NCBI GenBank assembly: GCA_964058845.1
Contig: CAXKVR010000216.1
Location: 33,735 to 97,734, forward strand
Source of the DNA: Carex sylvatica
Taxonomy: Eukaryota; Streptophyta; Magnoliopsida; Poales; Cyperaceae
Direction of reading: 5' to 3'
DNA: 64,000 nucleotides
Part shown: positions 1-13,554 of the stretch, piece after piece
Layout: every line of letters begins with the position of its first letter
Numbering within the stretch: position 1 is the stretch's first letter
Position numbers and translations under genes: made by a program
The notes under the pieces: model-generated
The model's input: only the letters and a program-made list of their open reading frames with translations
Database searches by the model: none
What the model was told of the DNA's origin: nothing

Positions 1-160
1 CCAATTGCTCGTCTAATAATGTGTTATGCTGTTCCGTTGACCTAGAAGAAAGCAAGTTAAATGGTATCCAGTGAAACAGATAATACAAACATCTCTGAAG
101 TGGCATAGTAGAATTAGCTTTGAGAAATAATGTTCTGGTGAAAAAAAATCAAATTGAACC

Positions 161-3100
161 TTAAAAAAGATCTAGATCAGACTTGAGTTTGTTCTGCCTC
201 CACTTGGGCAGCTTGTCAAATTGATCTTTTGTCATTCCAAATTTTTCTTGGAACTCCTCTGGTGACAAATAATCCTGCAAACCCAACAAAAATCCAATGA
301 GAGATCACTTGAAAATCAGAGTTTAGACATATTTTTATTCTAACTTACTAATATGTCCATAATTCCCATCTTATTTTCTTCAGGTGCTATTTAAACTATT
401 TAAATATTGAAAAATATATCATAAGTGCGGTTATTTTGTCATTACATTTTTTTCGATCCCTTACTGGTGGATACATTGACAGTTCTAGAAATTACAAAAC
501 AGCAGGGGTCATTTCTCAATTTTGCCAGAAATAAAGGATTCTATTGCAGATTATCCTGAATCCAAAGAGATTTGTTTTTTTTTTCCAAAACAGAAAAGAT
601 TTCTGAGAAGAAGCATACCTCACGGCGGGTCACATCAATACCCGCTACAGGTGTCTTACTATTCACCTTCAGAATCTCATAAGGATATACCACAGCGTCT
701 ATCTTTTGCAATTCCGTTGCCTGGCTCTGGAACAGTCGCCTCGTGACCGCATCCTTCTCGTCCATCTGTAATATACAACATTTCTTATTATTTTATTGAG
801 GAGTGATTTTGATTGCTCAGGTAGAACTGCCCATCACCACCTGCCAGTCTATTTTTCTCTAAATAGTAATAAAACCTTTTTCTGGCCTATCTTTTCTTAT
901 GGAACAAGTTACTATGGATTTTTTTATATTCAGTAACCTTTTCTTGATCTGTTGATAATTTGTTAGATATTTTTGCAGGCTTTACTAGCCTTTAATTCTA
1001 ATATTTTTTATATAGATGTTCTCTTTAGAAAAGCATTTTTGTACAGTAATTAAGCCTATATGAAATACAGAATTTTTGTAAAAAATCCATATGAAACACA
1101 GAATTTTTGACCCCACATTGCTATGTCTTGAAATGACCTACTTACACTTGCATCATTCCTACAGTAACTTTGTTAAGGGTGTTGATGGGGTATTGTATGA
1201 GTCAGGTGGAGGTGTTTCGTATCCACATCCCCGTCTAACACGAGGAGGGATCCAATTACACCATTTTATGGTGACACATCTTGACACCATATTTTTATAA
1301 GTTATTTTTGTGATTTTAAAATCCAAATAGATGATCCGAACCGTTCAACATGATCTCCATATTAAAATGTTTATATTTTTTGGAAATTTTTAGTATTTAT
1401 TAAGACGTGTACAAAATTGTTATTTTCAGGTAATTTTGGACCATTGAAAAACATCAATTTTATAAAATTCTAAATAAATAGTAATAAATTTCCAAAAAAT
1501 TTAAAATTTGGTCTCCAAGTACATTTTAACATGGACATCACGTTGAACAGTTCAGATCAACTATTTGAATTTTGAAATCACAAAAATGACTTACAAAAAT
1601 ATGGTGTCAAGATGTGTCACCATAAAATGGTGTAATTAGATTCCTCCTCGTTATATAGTTACATATACCAATAAACATTATCATATGGAAACAATTTGGA
1701 TCTGACGCCCATCAGACTCAAATTATGGGTTCCCATACCGTCCGATTCGCTTTAAGTTTTGTGTGCACCTGCTTTAATATCCGTGCCAATTTAGCTGGCG
1801 AAAATCAGGCAGACTGGGAACCCATCAGACTCAAATTTGTGTCCATAGGTGTCGGACCCAAATTGGTCCCTTATCATATATGATTTCATATTTATCAATT
1901 ACCTATAGGGTAACTGGGTTTGGAATAGTTCTTGTACACTTATCCGATAAGCTAACGAAAATAATTCTTACCACACCCTTACCCGATAAGCTAACAAAAG
2001 ATAATTCTTGCCATACCTGACTTACACAATATGATAAAGGTAGGATAAATGGGTAAAAGGATTTCATTGACACCCTATACTTTGTACTGTAACAGTTGAA
2101 TCCAATATTGGTATTTCAGCAGCTGCATTGTCAAGTTGGTATCAAGCCTAATTTCATACCAAAATCTTTTTCTTTCAACTTCTCCCTCATGCACTATCTT
2201 TTGGTGGTTTTAGGTTTCATTAAGTCGATTATGTGGAAAACCTAAAATCACCAAGAAAATGTGTGAAATTAGAAAAAAAATTGGAATTAGACTTGTACCA
2301 ACTTGACAATGCAGCCGCAGGAGAACCAATACTGGCCCTGACTGTTACAGTTAATCAGTACAAGGCAAGTACTCCTAAATAAGGTTATCTAGCAAATTCG
2401 AAGGCCTTAATTGCAGTTAAAGAGAGACAACCTCTGTTTTAGGTGAAGATCCTTTTACAAGGGCCAGCTTTCTCTCAAATGAATTACCGTACATCTGCAG
2501 ATTTAGTTCAATCCCAAAGAAAAAGATAACAAAAGGCAACTGAGATAAGTTGTGTCACAGTGATCATATAACAAATTTATAATATAAGTTGTAACATAAT
2601 CTTGGACATTAGTTGCATCAATGGCCTCGTTGTTTTAGTAATATTGTAAAATTGTTGCACTATAAGGACAGTTTCTAGAAAAACACCAAAAAAGGAAGAA
2701 AAAAAAAGAGTAAATGAATTGGAAACAAAAGCATTATATAAGTGGTTACATTTGTTTTAGAGGGATCCCAGTCAAAGAAGCAAGTGAAGAATGGGGGCTC
2801 GCTACCTTCACCAATTACATAGATCGGCGTACCGATTGACTGTTGATGTATAATCTCTGCCTCAAGATATTTCTAAAAATCATTACATATAGATGTTATG
2901 TTAGGAATAATTTTGGATGTGCATCCGCAAACATTAAATATGATGTGTCCTAGAAGCTAAGAAATGTCAATTTCCTACTTCTAAACATGGAAATACCAAA
3001 AAACCCTCCTCTCCTAATTTCCTTCTACTTAAATGGAAGAAAAAGCAAAACTGCCCATCTCTTCTTCATGTAGATAAACAGTCACAAAGGAGAGGAGGGT

Positions 3101-6100
3101 TAAACTTTAAACACCTTTGGAAGTAAATGGGAAACTGAGGAATCATTCAGCAGAGACTTGGATAATAATTTATCATTTTGCAGGATGAATGCATGAAGTC
3201 TTTTGACATTTTACGAAGTATCAGGTCAAATCTCGGAAAATTACCTTGCCTAGAAGAAGCGCTTGATCCTTTGATTTGAAGTTGGAAAGCAATCCAATCC
3301 AAACAAATATTTCATTATGAGAATCTAGTATGAGGGCGTCTTCTGTAGTTAAATCATCTTGTGTGAAGTTGTAAATCTCCTTTCCCTGATAAAGAGGTTC
3401 ATATGGCTAATTAGCATCTATTTTCCAGCAAAACACCTTGGGAGATTTGCAAACAACACTCAGAAATTGTAATTGCAAATGATAACCAAACATTTTGTCC
3501 TATACTTTGTAGTAGCTAAGTAGCATACAATTTTTTTATTTCTATTTAACTAAGACACCTAAACCATTTTTGTTGATATTTAAATAGCACTGAACCATCA
3601 GATTGTGTGGATCAAGATTTGATTGAGGATTTGACAATTTGGATCCAAACTCCAGTGAGTGTTTATACTGTCTAGGCTAAATTGTACTAAAACTAAGCAG
3701 ATTTAGATGTTAATTTACATAAACTAACGTGATATTCCTTTTGAGCTATAAAAAGTGGACGGGTTTATGGACCATTAAAGACAAAAGTACCTTAGAAATG
3801 ATCGTACCTTGTAACTATCTGGTAAAGAGAGCAACCAAAACCATCCGTTAGAGCATGGTCTACGAAACAGAAAAACCAACGCATTACTTGTTGAAATGAT
3901 ATTTAGGTTAAACTATTATGCATGGTACCTTCTTCAAGGCTTCCAGTGAATAGTCTTGGATCTTCTGTTGCAAGTCTGGTGTGCCTTTCTTTAGGGTACT
4001 CTGATTTTTTTCCTAATATTCGCCAGAAATCATCAAGTTCTGAATCTTCTCTCACTAAAATAGACTGCTTCAAAGGCTGTCCAAAAGAAAATAGATTAAA
4101 ACATTGGAGTCTTCTATATTTGGGTAGATTTTTATTTTTTAATTTTAACTCGTGTTCTATATAAAACATAAAAGGAAGATCTTTTCAGGTGTATACATCA
4201 TGAAATTGGTTCCATTTTTATTTTCCAGTTCTAACAAAGACTGCAATAATTAGCAAAACCCTAGATGAAGCTAAACACATCAAGGCATACTAAACAGAAA
4301 AACTCTGGAACACAATATTGGAAAAGATTATGTTACATCAAATAGTACACATCATCAGCACAGATGAATATTTGACAGAAAAAAGGTAATTAGGACAATT
4401 ACTGAAACAATAGTACCTCTGCTTTTGGAAAAATACTGCAGTGTAAGTCAAATCTTAGGAGTACTTAAATTATGCAAGGACTCTCTGCAAAGAAAAAGTA
4501 GGATCCTAAGGATACAAGTGGGTTAAATAACACATACACTGAGCCTATCAAGCATTTGATAAAGGAGATCCTCATCATGGGGTGTAGAATAGCCTCCAAT
4601 CCATGTGTAGAAAAAATCTCCCTCTTGTAGTATGTAACAGTAAGATGAATTTAGTGAACTCGGCACCTGTGCATTAAATGAATAGGAGTGAAATAAGTAT
4701 TGAAGCCCTCGTTTAGTTCTATATTACATAGATAGACCTTTTGACTTGTGTAATTGCACCTGGCATACCACCATATATGCCATTAATACCCATCTTTTAA
4801 CTATGGATGGAATTTTTACTCTATTTCAATCAAGTTGCTTCAATACTAATTGTCAGTCTGAACCAAATATTTTAATTTCTCGGCGGCTGATCTGAGTTCA
4901 TGTTGGCCTAAAAGGAAAAGAAATGAATTAGGGACAAAATTACCAACATGCCCTTTCCCATAAGGTCGGATATTTAAGTTACTTGCAAATTGTGATAGAT
5001 GTTTGATGTTATCAGCAAATAGACCAAGAAATGTATTTTGAAAAAAAAAAATAACATAATTATAAGGTACTTCATGTAATCTAAATCTACAATTCAAATA
5101 AAAAAATAACAGAAAATGAAGATTCTAATACAAAATTTTTGACCTGACTGTAATACTTACAAGGTCAACCTCAATTGCTTGCACACTCTCATAACCTAAT
5201 CCTTGAATCCTAAATAAAGATGCATTTTGCTTTTCTTTGTCAGTCGAGTTTTTGTACACTGTGCTTCTCCCCCCCTACATATCAATGCAAACACTGAGCT
5301 AAGCTAACGACACTACAGAGTACGGACAATTGCAATATTTTATGGATAATACAAAAACAAATGTAGGATTTAAACAAACCTTAAGTACAATCAATGACTT
5401 CAAGATTGAGAAAAACAAATCCGGTTCTTCACTTTCATGCACTTGAGCCTGCATTTCAGATCTAGAACATAAAATTTTGATTCAAAAAAGTACTGTACTG
5501 GATATTTTGGACTATATCCAGATCAATGTCTTTCCTGCTACACTATAACAATAAATTTTTGTTTCTTGTCTTGAGTTGATGGCCCTAATATGCTGTACTG
5601 CTACAAAGTAAGAAGCCTAGTACAGATTTAGAAAAGGAAAAACAGTAGAGAAGATAGTAATATATACCATAACGGCACGGCCTTTGACTGAGTCAACCAT
5701 ATCCGTTGCGATAGAAACAACATCTGTTCTGTCTTCCTACAACAAAAAAAGAGAGAATCTTAAAGGCCAAAATGCATCAACAGCACCTTATGCAATCTTA
5801 TTTTTCATTTTCAAATTTACAAGCAAAAATCGTACATTGCTAAATGATTCTAGCAAAGTCTCAAACACAACAATATTGATATTAGCAAATGATAACAATT
5901 GTTTCTGTGATGGAAAAGATACATTAGTTAATTGTGGGCAACTTACCTTTAATGATTCTTCAGTACATAAGCTTTAGATTAAACTCCAACATTGTATAAG
6001 TTGTTTATGAAGTATTTAATTGAGTGGTACAGAAAATTTGGAGCATTTTCTAATATTTTGCATCTAATCAGTTCCTATGTGCAATTATCATTTTGCAAAT

Positions 6101-9100
6101 ACATAGGGGATACAGGATGTCAACTGTAAATGTGAGACGTATTAGTTATCATTTGCACCATATCTTGGGTACTATTTGGGAATGCTGCCCCCAAAAAATT
6201 TTCATTTCTCATTTACAAAGATCCTGCATGTGTAGATAATTTCCTTCAAACATTTAGATTTTAGTTTTGTTGGTAGTTATATTGTACCTTTGTGCTTTCC
6301 TTGCCTAACCATGTATAGAATAAATGATACTCCTTTGAATTGTGTGTATAATTATATTCTACAATATAGCAGTCTGCAGTGCACAGCTTATCCTTTTCTT
6401 CTGTCGGAAGCAACCATTTTTTATGAAGATCAACCAGCCAAACCTGACCAAAAGACATGAGCTTAAAAATGAAGCATTAAAATATAAGGAAACTTTTCTT
6501 GTGTTCCTCCAATCTGAGAAGTGTCCCGTATGTCCCTCTTTATAGCAAAAAAACTAAACCAGATATCCCTGCACAGCATGCAGGGTCAGCTTTGGGTCGG
6601 CCAGGGTTTTCCCAAAAATGAGGCCCGTCCCCGCTTACTCCATAAAATGGACAAAAGGCACATGTAACTCCAGTAGGCTATATGTACTTTTCTGTCAATT
6701 ATACATGCCATTTACAGTTTTTGTGTCATATTATCAAACATACTAAATTGGGATGGGTTGGGCCCTTTTAGAATGCGCCATAGGTTCAGCCTGACCTGGC
6801 CAAACAGGCATGAGTTTTGAAAATACCAAACCTTAGTACAGTGATTATTCAAAAAATCGAGTTCATGAATAGTATTCTATTTGTTCTAGAAACTTCGGGA
6901 CATTTTTGAATTAACATACAAGGTTAATTGAAAATTTAACAGAATGTTAAATACAGAAATTAACCTTAAGGTCCCCACTACAATCGATGGGTGGCTCAGA
7001 GTGGTCATCTCGGAGTTCCTTAACGTCATAACCCTTTTGCTTAAATATTGCTGAAACCATAATACAACCAAGAAAATTATCTTATATTAAAAAAAAGGAA
7101 AAGAAGATTTTACTTCAGAATCAGATGTAGCGAAGTACTGACAAGGTATATTTTTTCATGAGGAATTGTACTATTTGAACAAAGCAAAGTGTTCATTGGA
7201 ACTTCTAAGAAAACAAATTACGTACCAGCTACTTTCTCTTTTCCTTCAACATATAACGTTGGAGATGCATTCTGGGGCCAATTATTGAAATAAGACTTAA
7301 AATCAGCAGTTTCGTTTCCTTCATTTAGAAAAGTTGTACGGGTTCTTGTTGATCTCCCTTCTGAATGCACATAAGCCTGCAAAGAAAGCAATAAATTTTT
7401 CAATTTTTACAAGCACGAATTAAGAGTGCCATTTGATTACTACAGTTGTTTGTTATTAAAAAAAATATTTTTCTCAATTATTGCCAAACTCCAGACTCAC
7501 TGATTGTACATCATTTTGACTTGTTGATTTAATCTTTTTATTCTCAAGCATACATCCAATGAGTGTACTGTATGCTGCGGTGATTAGGAGTTTTCATAGC
7601 CTGAAGACTAATTTTCTAGTTTAGTAGGGTAAATATGTAACAATATATACACTTATATGGTTTGCATGCTCTTTTCAACATGACGTACCTTTCCTGTCCA
7701 GTGTAATTAGTACCTCATCTTATTTAGCATACTTGTTGATCCAGCGGTGACTTTTGGCAGTTCTAATGATATTTAAGTTTTTGAACAATAGCAACATTTA
7801 GGAGCATACTTATAACAGTCATACAAAGCGGAAGCCTAAATCTGGGCATACTGGCCAAGATCAAAATCATCGGATTATTAAAACTTACTTCTACAGAGGT
7901 AATAGAAGCCTTCTTTTCAGAGGATGGAGTAGTCTTCCCCATCCACAGATATAATTTTGAATAACAGTCCAATAAATAGCATTTGTCTGAACTCAGCATC
8001 ACTCGATCCAATGTGTCACCCTCAACAGGCAGCAGCTTCCCTTTATTGACCCTAAATGTGGAAAAAAGGATTCGGAAATATGCCATAATTCTTATAAAAT
8101 ATAGCATTTCTAATTAAATATTCCCTACTTTCTCTTTTCATCTAAACAGTAGTTTCTACAAATGTAAACAATCCATATCATACCAAGAAAGCTTGACAGA
8201 CTCAGGCTCAGGCTCTTCTAAAGCTTCGCAAGGCGGGTCCCTTGAAATAGGAGCATGGCCTCCAAATAGGCTCCAAAACTCACCAGCATCAGGGTCTCCA
8301 ACAAATTTCCCATCCTCTGTTAAAATTAAAATGCATAACAACAAGAACTGATAGTTCAAGCACCTTCAGTGAGGATCACTACATGACAAAAATAAATCTG
8401 CAAGCCGAGTTTCAAGGAAGGAATGAAGGTTTAGTTGCAATTTTTCTGATGCTTAATTGAGTCTAAACTGGGTAATCTGGTAATGAATTGCAGAATAGAG
8501 TGTTTTCTTACCACAGATTAGTTCAGTTATTATACATATGATAATTTGAGGAAGTTGCAAAAGAAATGAGCTAATAGAGCAAAAATGATAAAAATAACAG
8601 TGAGGATTGGTGAGCACAATATCTTGGCCCTTAAAAAAAAAAATGAATACTAAATGCATCAATAGTTGCAAGCTAGCAACCTTAGACCTAGTTGGAATAT
8701 GGTAGGGTTAAACTATAAAGGTTGAGGCTCAGCTCCTTTTAATTAAAGCAAACTTAACAAATGACAGTTACAAAACTATACCTGATTTTATTAGGTCAGT
8801 AGATGAGGCCAATTTAAGATAATTGATGCACAAATGGGTTTTAGTTGAGGCACAATTGCAGAACCAAAGTTGATTCAAGCCACCTTACATGGCCAGAGAT
8901 AATTTGGGGTTAATTGCATTTAATTTAAAAATCTACCTGAAGTGTATATGTACCTATAGTGGCAACTTGGCAGCGTCCGCCATGTTGGTTCTCTTTTATG
9001 TATTGAACAACATCTAGTGCTCTGGCCCGTGATTTTGAGTTTGAATTACATCCACTAAAAAGGAACATCTTTGACTTTGTATCTATTATAAACACCTCAT

Positions 9101-11379
9101 TGTGATTTAGAGAATGTCTTGAAAATGGCACCTGATTTTAACATAAAATAAACAGCTAAAGTTTTTAGTAAATTTAAAAGAATGTGAACATACAGGACTG
9201 GTTTAACCTTATGTCATGAAGTACTGTAGAATCTGCAATATATCTCTAAGCCCCACAACAATTGGAATATATAAGTAACCCTAAGCTCCAAAAGAAGTTT
9301 TTTTATAGGTATACAATGATCACATTTCACGTCTATCGAATCAATAAAAAATTATGAAAAAATCAACGTGACATGACCGAAATACTAAATAACTCTTAAA
9401 ATACTGATCACATAAAGCACACCTCTCGAACATGAATGACATGGTCTCCTCTGCAACTAAACATAGTAATTGGGTATGAGTGGGGCCCACCTCCAATCGT
9501 TTGAGTAGATAAGCTTCCTTCAATTGGAATGATACATGGTCTAAAATAAGACAAGAATTTCTCAGATTCTGAGCCTTGGACCTCTCGATACTGTACTGTG
9601 CATGAACCTAGTGCCATGTCTAGTTCTATGGCCTTCTCTGATGCCAGGGCACAATCCACCTAACATGTTTATGAACAGATACTGAGGTCTATTATGCACA
9701 TTAGCCATTTTATACTACTTTGCAAATGAGGCCCAAAATTTTTGACTTGGCAACATGCAATTAAATTTTGGATATTTATTGAGGGAAGTATGTACCATCA
9801 TAATTAATGTCCAATTTTGTGAAGTTTTACCAAATATTCCAGTTTACTTGAAAGTAACCCTGAGAATGTAATATTATATGTTTACCACTAACACTCGACG
9901 TTACCTGTGCTGCTTCCAAGTGACACTCAAACAACAGAAACAAGGCAAAGACAAGCAAAAGAAACCAGAATTGTCTCCTACTTTTTCGGACAAACTAGTT
10001 GAATCTCACAGCTGCTGATAGAAGTTTCAATCAAGTTGGTTTCTATTTTGGTTTCAACTTCTAAATTTTTTTTTCTATATTTATTTATCTAATGCCTAAT
10101 AATTGACTAATAATAAATAGAAACTCCCTTTCCCAGACCCCACAATGTGTGGGAGCATTCGGCACTGGGTAGTGGGTACACCCTTTTTTTTAATAAATAT
10201 TATTATTATTTATTCATCTGCTGATTAAGAGATTTCTCCCATCCCCAGACCTCTGTGCACCTGAATATTGTGTCTGTGTCCATAGTGTTCCAGAACTTGT
10301 ACCAGTTCTTTTTCTTGTTCATGCCATCTGGGACAAGTACTGGTACTTGTACAGGTGTGCACAATTCAAAGCTAAATCTTGCATCCTAAATTCTGTACAC
10401 AAGCATAGAATACTGGTACCTAATGTTTCTATTTTCTTAGCATCATCCAACTAATTAGAGGTATCATTAAAAAGGGAAGTTTAATAAACATGACAAGAAT
10501 TTGGTGTACAAGAAGTAGATATGAGACCTTCCAATGGAACTAATGATTCTTGAGTTCTTAAACTTCTTAAAGGTATATATTACTAATGAAAAAAATACTA
10601 TTCTATAACATGAGGGTTATTCTAAAAATTAACAAGAAAACAACTAAATGTACCTCATTGGCATTCTCCCCAAGCCAGTAGTGTACAAAGTTCTGCCGGA
10701 CTCCAGTTTTAAGCACATTGGTCTGTTCTAAATTATAGGAGTTATAAAGCAATGTTATCAAATCTTTTATTTGAAGGCACAAAAAGTGTGTGTGTGTGTG
10801 TGGGGCGGGTGGTGGGGGTAGTGAAGTAAAATGATTGATATTACTTACATGCAAGATTAAGTAAGCATTCCCAGAGAAAAACTTCCCATGAGAGGATTTT
10901 GGAATTGGTACTAGGCTAAGATTCACGAAGCACCAGATGTCCAACCCCCTGAGCCAAAAAAAGGGGAAAAAATAAGATGCAGTATTTGAAGAGTAAAGCT
11001 AAATCTAATTGAGTGAGCACTGAGCTTGGCCTGATATACGTTTGATTTGGCACTTATAATTCATTTCATATAATTAAATAAATTTCGCTAACAACAAAAT
11101 TACGAAAATCAAACTTGGGAGGCTGAAGATTGACACCGTAAGCATGATTATAATTGCAACTAAAGACATACAAAATTAAAACTGATGGTGCGAGAAACTG
11201 AATAGAAGAAAAGACAAAATCAGTATAGAATTCTATTACGCTAGTCACTTTTGCTTCTGAGAAAGTGAGATGAACTTAATTACAAGGATCCAAAGAAAAA
11301 ATATAAATAAGAGAAGACAGGGATCCTACGGCTTATCACCAACTCCCCGAAATGCTTCGTCCAAACCCTTCATTGCCAT
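161..11379 (-). CDS. VLN: Villin (villin-1-like), actin filament bundling/severing protein, 21 coding exons
   Basis: Cytoplasmic actin-binding protein of the villin/gelsolin family. Coding exons from 5' to 3': 11379-11330, 10948-10849, 10722-10654, 9659-9423, 9131-8954, 8316-8184, 8051-7889, 7376-7226, 7050-6965, 6443-6288, 5736-5668, 5448-5380, 5274-5161, 4666-4538, 4076-3929, 3818-3808, 3385-3245, 2872-2750, 2494-2432, 765-619, 274-161. They join in frame to 816 aa. The start MAMKGLDEAFRGVGDKPGLD matches the family N terminus. Six gelsolin repeats follow, with hallmarks PIPKSSHGKFFSG (about 34-46), VHYWLG, the GSCTVQYREVQG block (about 91-102), EKFLSYFRPC, IYNFTQDDL and FVWIG. A short linker leads to a C-terminal villin headpiece (last 36 residues, YLSPEEF to DLDLF). 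Plant villins are often 900-980 aa with a long Ser-rich linker; here the linker is short, as in villin-1 types. The headpiece ends KSDLDLF instead of the usual more basic KKxxLF, so its F-actin contact may differ. Family assignment is very sure; the VLN subtype is inferred. Confidence 0.95.
1241..1650. mobile_element. MITE with long TIRs (MULE-like family A relative) in a villin intron
   Basis: The ends CGAGGAGGGATCCAATTACA and the reverse complement of the right end (CGAGGAGGAATCTAATTACA) are inverted repeats, and pairing continues inward for more than 100 bp. An internal block around CCGAACCGTTCAACATGATC is shared with the elements at 21160, 27887 and 39705. No target duplication is recognised for this copy. 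It lies in the 1.7 kb intron between the last-but-two and last-but-one villin exons. Confidence 0.75.
1687..1870. mobile_element. 184-bp MITE with a perfect 9-bp target duplication
   Basis: The direct repeat TTATCATAT at 1678-1686 and 1871-1879 flanks an element with imperfect TIRs, GGAAACAATTTGGATCTGAC versus GGGACCAATTTGGGTCCGAC (right end reverse-complemented). A 9-bp duplication is typical of Mutator-like elements. No coding capacity. Confidence 0.75.
2080..2365. mobile_element. Inverted-repeat element (MITE) in a villin intron
   Basis: The arms share TTGTACTG, TAACAGT, CCAATATTGG and GCTGCATTGTCAAGTTGGTA with their reverse complements at the right end (GCGGCTGCATTGTCAAGTTG). The arms are about 120 bp and imperfect. 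Target duplication not resolved. It is the third inverted-repeat insertion in this intron. Confidence 0.6.
3808..3818 (-). other. 11-nt micro-exon of the villin gene
   Basis: The exon reads ATAGTTACAAG on the minus strand, preceded by TCTCTTTACCAG and followed by GTACGAT. The exon before it ends one base into a codon after SLEE and the exon after it opens in phase 0 with GKEIYNF. Inserting these 11 nt restores the frame and gives LEE-DSYK-GKEIYNF, which has the spacing found between the LF and YNF motifs in other villins. Using the next upstream AG instead gives a 52-nt exon that does not fit this phase. Confidence 0.8.
10786..10802. repeat. (GT)n microsatellite in a villin intron
   Basis: About eight GT units followed by a G-rich stretch, just upstream (in gene sense) of the third coding exon. 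Confidence 0.85.
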
Positions 11380-11640
11380 TCTTCCAGAATCAACAAGAAA
11401 AATTATATTTGTAATCGGGAAGACGAACTTTTCAAGAGAAGGTAAAGGTAAAAGGAACGAAAGGAAGCATTTTAATAGTAGCTGTCGGAAATTATAATCG
11501 GAAGACGCCAAGCAGAGCAAATTGTTAATCGTAGACGCAAAAACAAAAGCAAAAGCAAAGGTCGTACCTGTCCAATCAAGAAGAGGTGATAAACGGCTCC
11601 AGTAATTAAATTAATAATATAATTCCTAGCTGGCTGCTAG
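11380..11640 (-). promoter_or_regulatory. Villin 5' leader, probably with a leader intron
   Basis: On the minus strand the sequence just upstream of the villin ATG is open in the same frame but has no villin-like residues, so it is read as untranslated leader. A good donor (CAG before GTACGACC) at 11568/11567 suggests a non-coding first exon above 11568 and a leader intron. The acceptor is not clear. An AT-rich block at 11610-11630 could hold the TATA region, but no clean TATA box is seen. Confidence 0.35.
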
Positions 11641-12330
11641 TGAGTAGTAAATGAAATTATTCCCAACTGTGTTTTTCCAGTTGTTTCCTTGAATGAGAAA
11701 TGGAGCAATCCATTCTACTGACTGACGACTTTTAAGTTTATATTTTTCATAAAATCGAGAGAAAACAAATTTTAATAATAAAAAAATGTCCTGAGAAGAA
11801 TCAAAAGTTTTGAGATTCAAATGAGTTCAATGATGATGATTTATTGAAGACAGTTTTGGAATTATATTTCGATGGTATTCGGAGCTATCTATTTGTTTAA
11901 AAGAATTCATTTTCGATAAACTTTTAACTGTCTTTGGTTATCACTCAATTTACCGTTGATGCTATCGATAATATTCTCGGTTAAAAGTTATGTTTTCATA
12001 ACATTCAGAAAAAAAAAGAACTAACAAGGCAGAGAGGAAGAGGAAAATACAAATCTTATTTATCAAAGTTTCTTTCGACGCGATTGCGAAATCAGTAAAA
12101 TGTTTTTGTTTTTTTGGAGCTATCCTGTGACAATCCTCCATTTATCCCTCGGTCATTAACTATTTCAATAACTATTAACTACTTAGAGAACCATCTAATA
12201 TTTGAAAAAATTTACACATAACGCGCAAGTATTCATCTATAACACATTAAACATTCATATATAACATATCAAGTATTCATCCCTAGTATATCAAGTATTT
12301 AAAAAAAAAAAAAAAAAAACTTGGCACGAT

Positions 12331-13090
12331 TTTAGATGTGAGTTTTTTTTTCTCCGTTCAATCTAATCAATATTTTTGACGATCGGTGAGGAATTTTGCA
12401 AATTTAAAACCACGAATGTTTTTTACATAATTTTATCTTTCAAATGAGATCCATTATGACATAATTTTGAGTTATCTGTTGCACAAGTATTCATTCCCTA
12501 TCGAGAAAGTATTCATCATCATCGTGCAACTGCAAATATAAAAACTGGACACATCACTTATCCATCTTTTACACATTTTTAGAGGTGGAATTTTTTTTCT
12601 CCATTCAATCTAATCAATATTTTCTGACAATCGGTGAGAAATTTTACATGTTTTTAGAGGTGTTTTTTTTTCTCTGTTCAATATAATCAATATTTCTGAC
12701 GATCGGTGAGAAATTTTATAAATCTAAAACCACGAATGTTTTCTATATAATTTTATATTTCAAATGAGATCCATGATGACATACTTTTGAGTTGTCTGTT
12801 GCATAAGTATTCATCCCTTATCGAGAAAGTATTCATCATCGTCGTGTAAGTGCAAATATAAAAACTGAACACATCACTCATCCATCTTTTACACGTTTTT
12901 AGAGGTGGGTTTTTTTTTCTCCGTTCAATCTAACAAATATTTCTGATAATCTGTGAAGAATTTTGCAAATCTAAAACCACGAACGTTTTCTACACAATTT
13001 TATCTTTCAAATGAGATCCATGTTGATATACTTTTGAGTTGTCCGTTGCACAAGTATTAATATCTTGTCACGTAAGTATTCATAACTAAG
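12331..13090. repeat. Tandem repeat, unit about 245 bp, three full and one truncated copy
   Basis: Copies start near 12331, 12580 (truncated after about 74 bp), 12654 and 12898. Each begins with TTAGA(G/T)GTG, a T-run and CTCCGTTCAATCTAA, then carries AAACCACGAA, CAAATGAGATCCAT and AAGTATTCATC blocks. Similarity between copies is high by eye. Additional AAGTATTCATC-like words continue on both sides (12230-12300 and 13070-13420). Confidence 0.8.
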
Positions 13091-13554
13091 ATATGAAGTA
13101 TTCATCATACACGTTGAAGTATTCACATCTAAGACATCAAGTATTCATACATATAACTCTATTTTTTTTTTCAAATTTATTTTTATGTCATTTACTTAGT
13201 ACGCAGTGGCCTAATTCACCATTAATAAAACTTTGTTCTTTGCAAAACTCGCTACTTCATGAGGAAGAAAAACATAGACATAAAATGGATTAATTGTATC
13301 CACATATACAAAATTATTTTGATATAGTCGACAGTGATAGATCTGACCCGGTAGAGACGTGTTCTAGTATTCATTCATACACGTTGAAGTATTCATTTAT
13401 ACACATTGAAGTATTCATCCTCAATAGAGGCGTCCTTGATTGGAATGGAGTGATGGGTGATCTCTGGCAGAACGTTCACTGGAGCGAGAGCAACAGGTAT
13501 AGACAAAAAAAACCGAGGCGAAAGTGTAAGAGGGAGGGAGCTTATTGTATTTAT

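Noticed and set aside
3808..3859. A 52-nt exon using the acceptor at 3860 instead of the 11-nt micro-exon
   Set aside because: Its phase does not fit the preceding exon and it would insert residues with no counterpart in villins.
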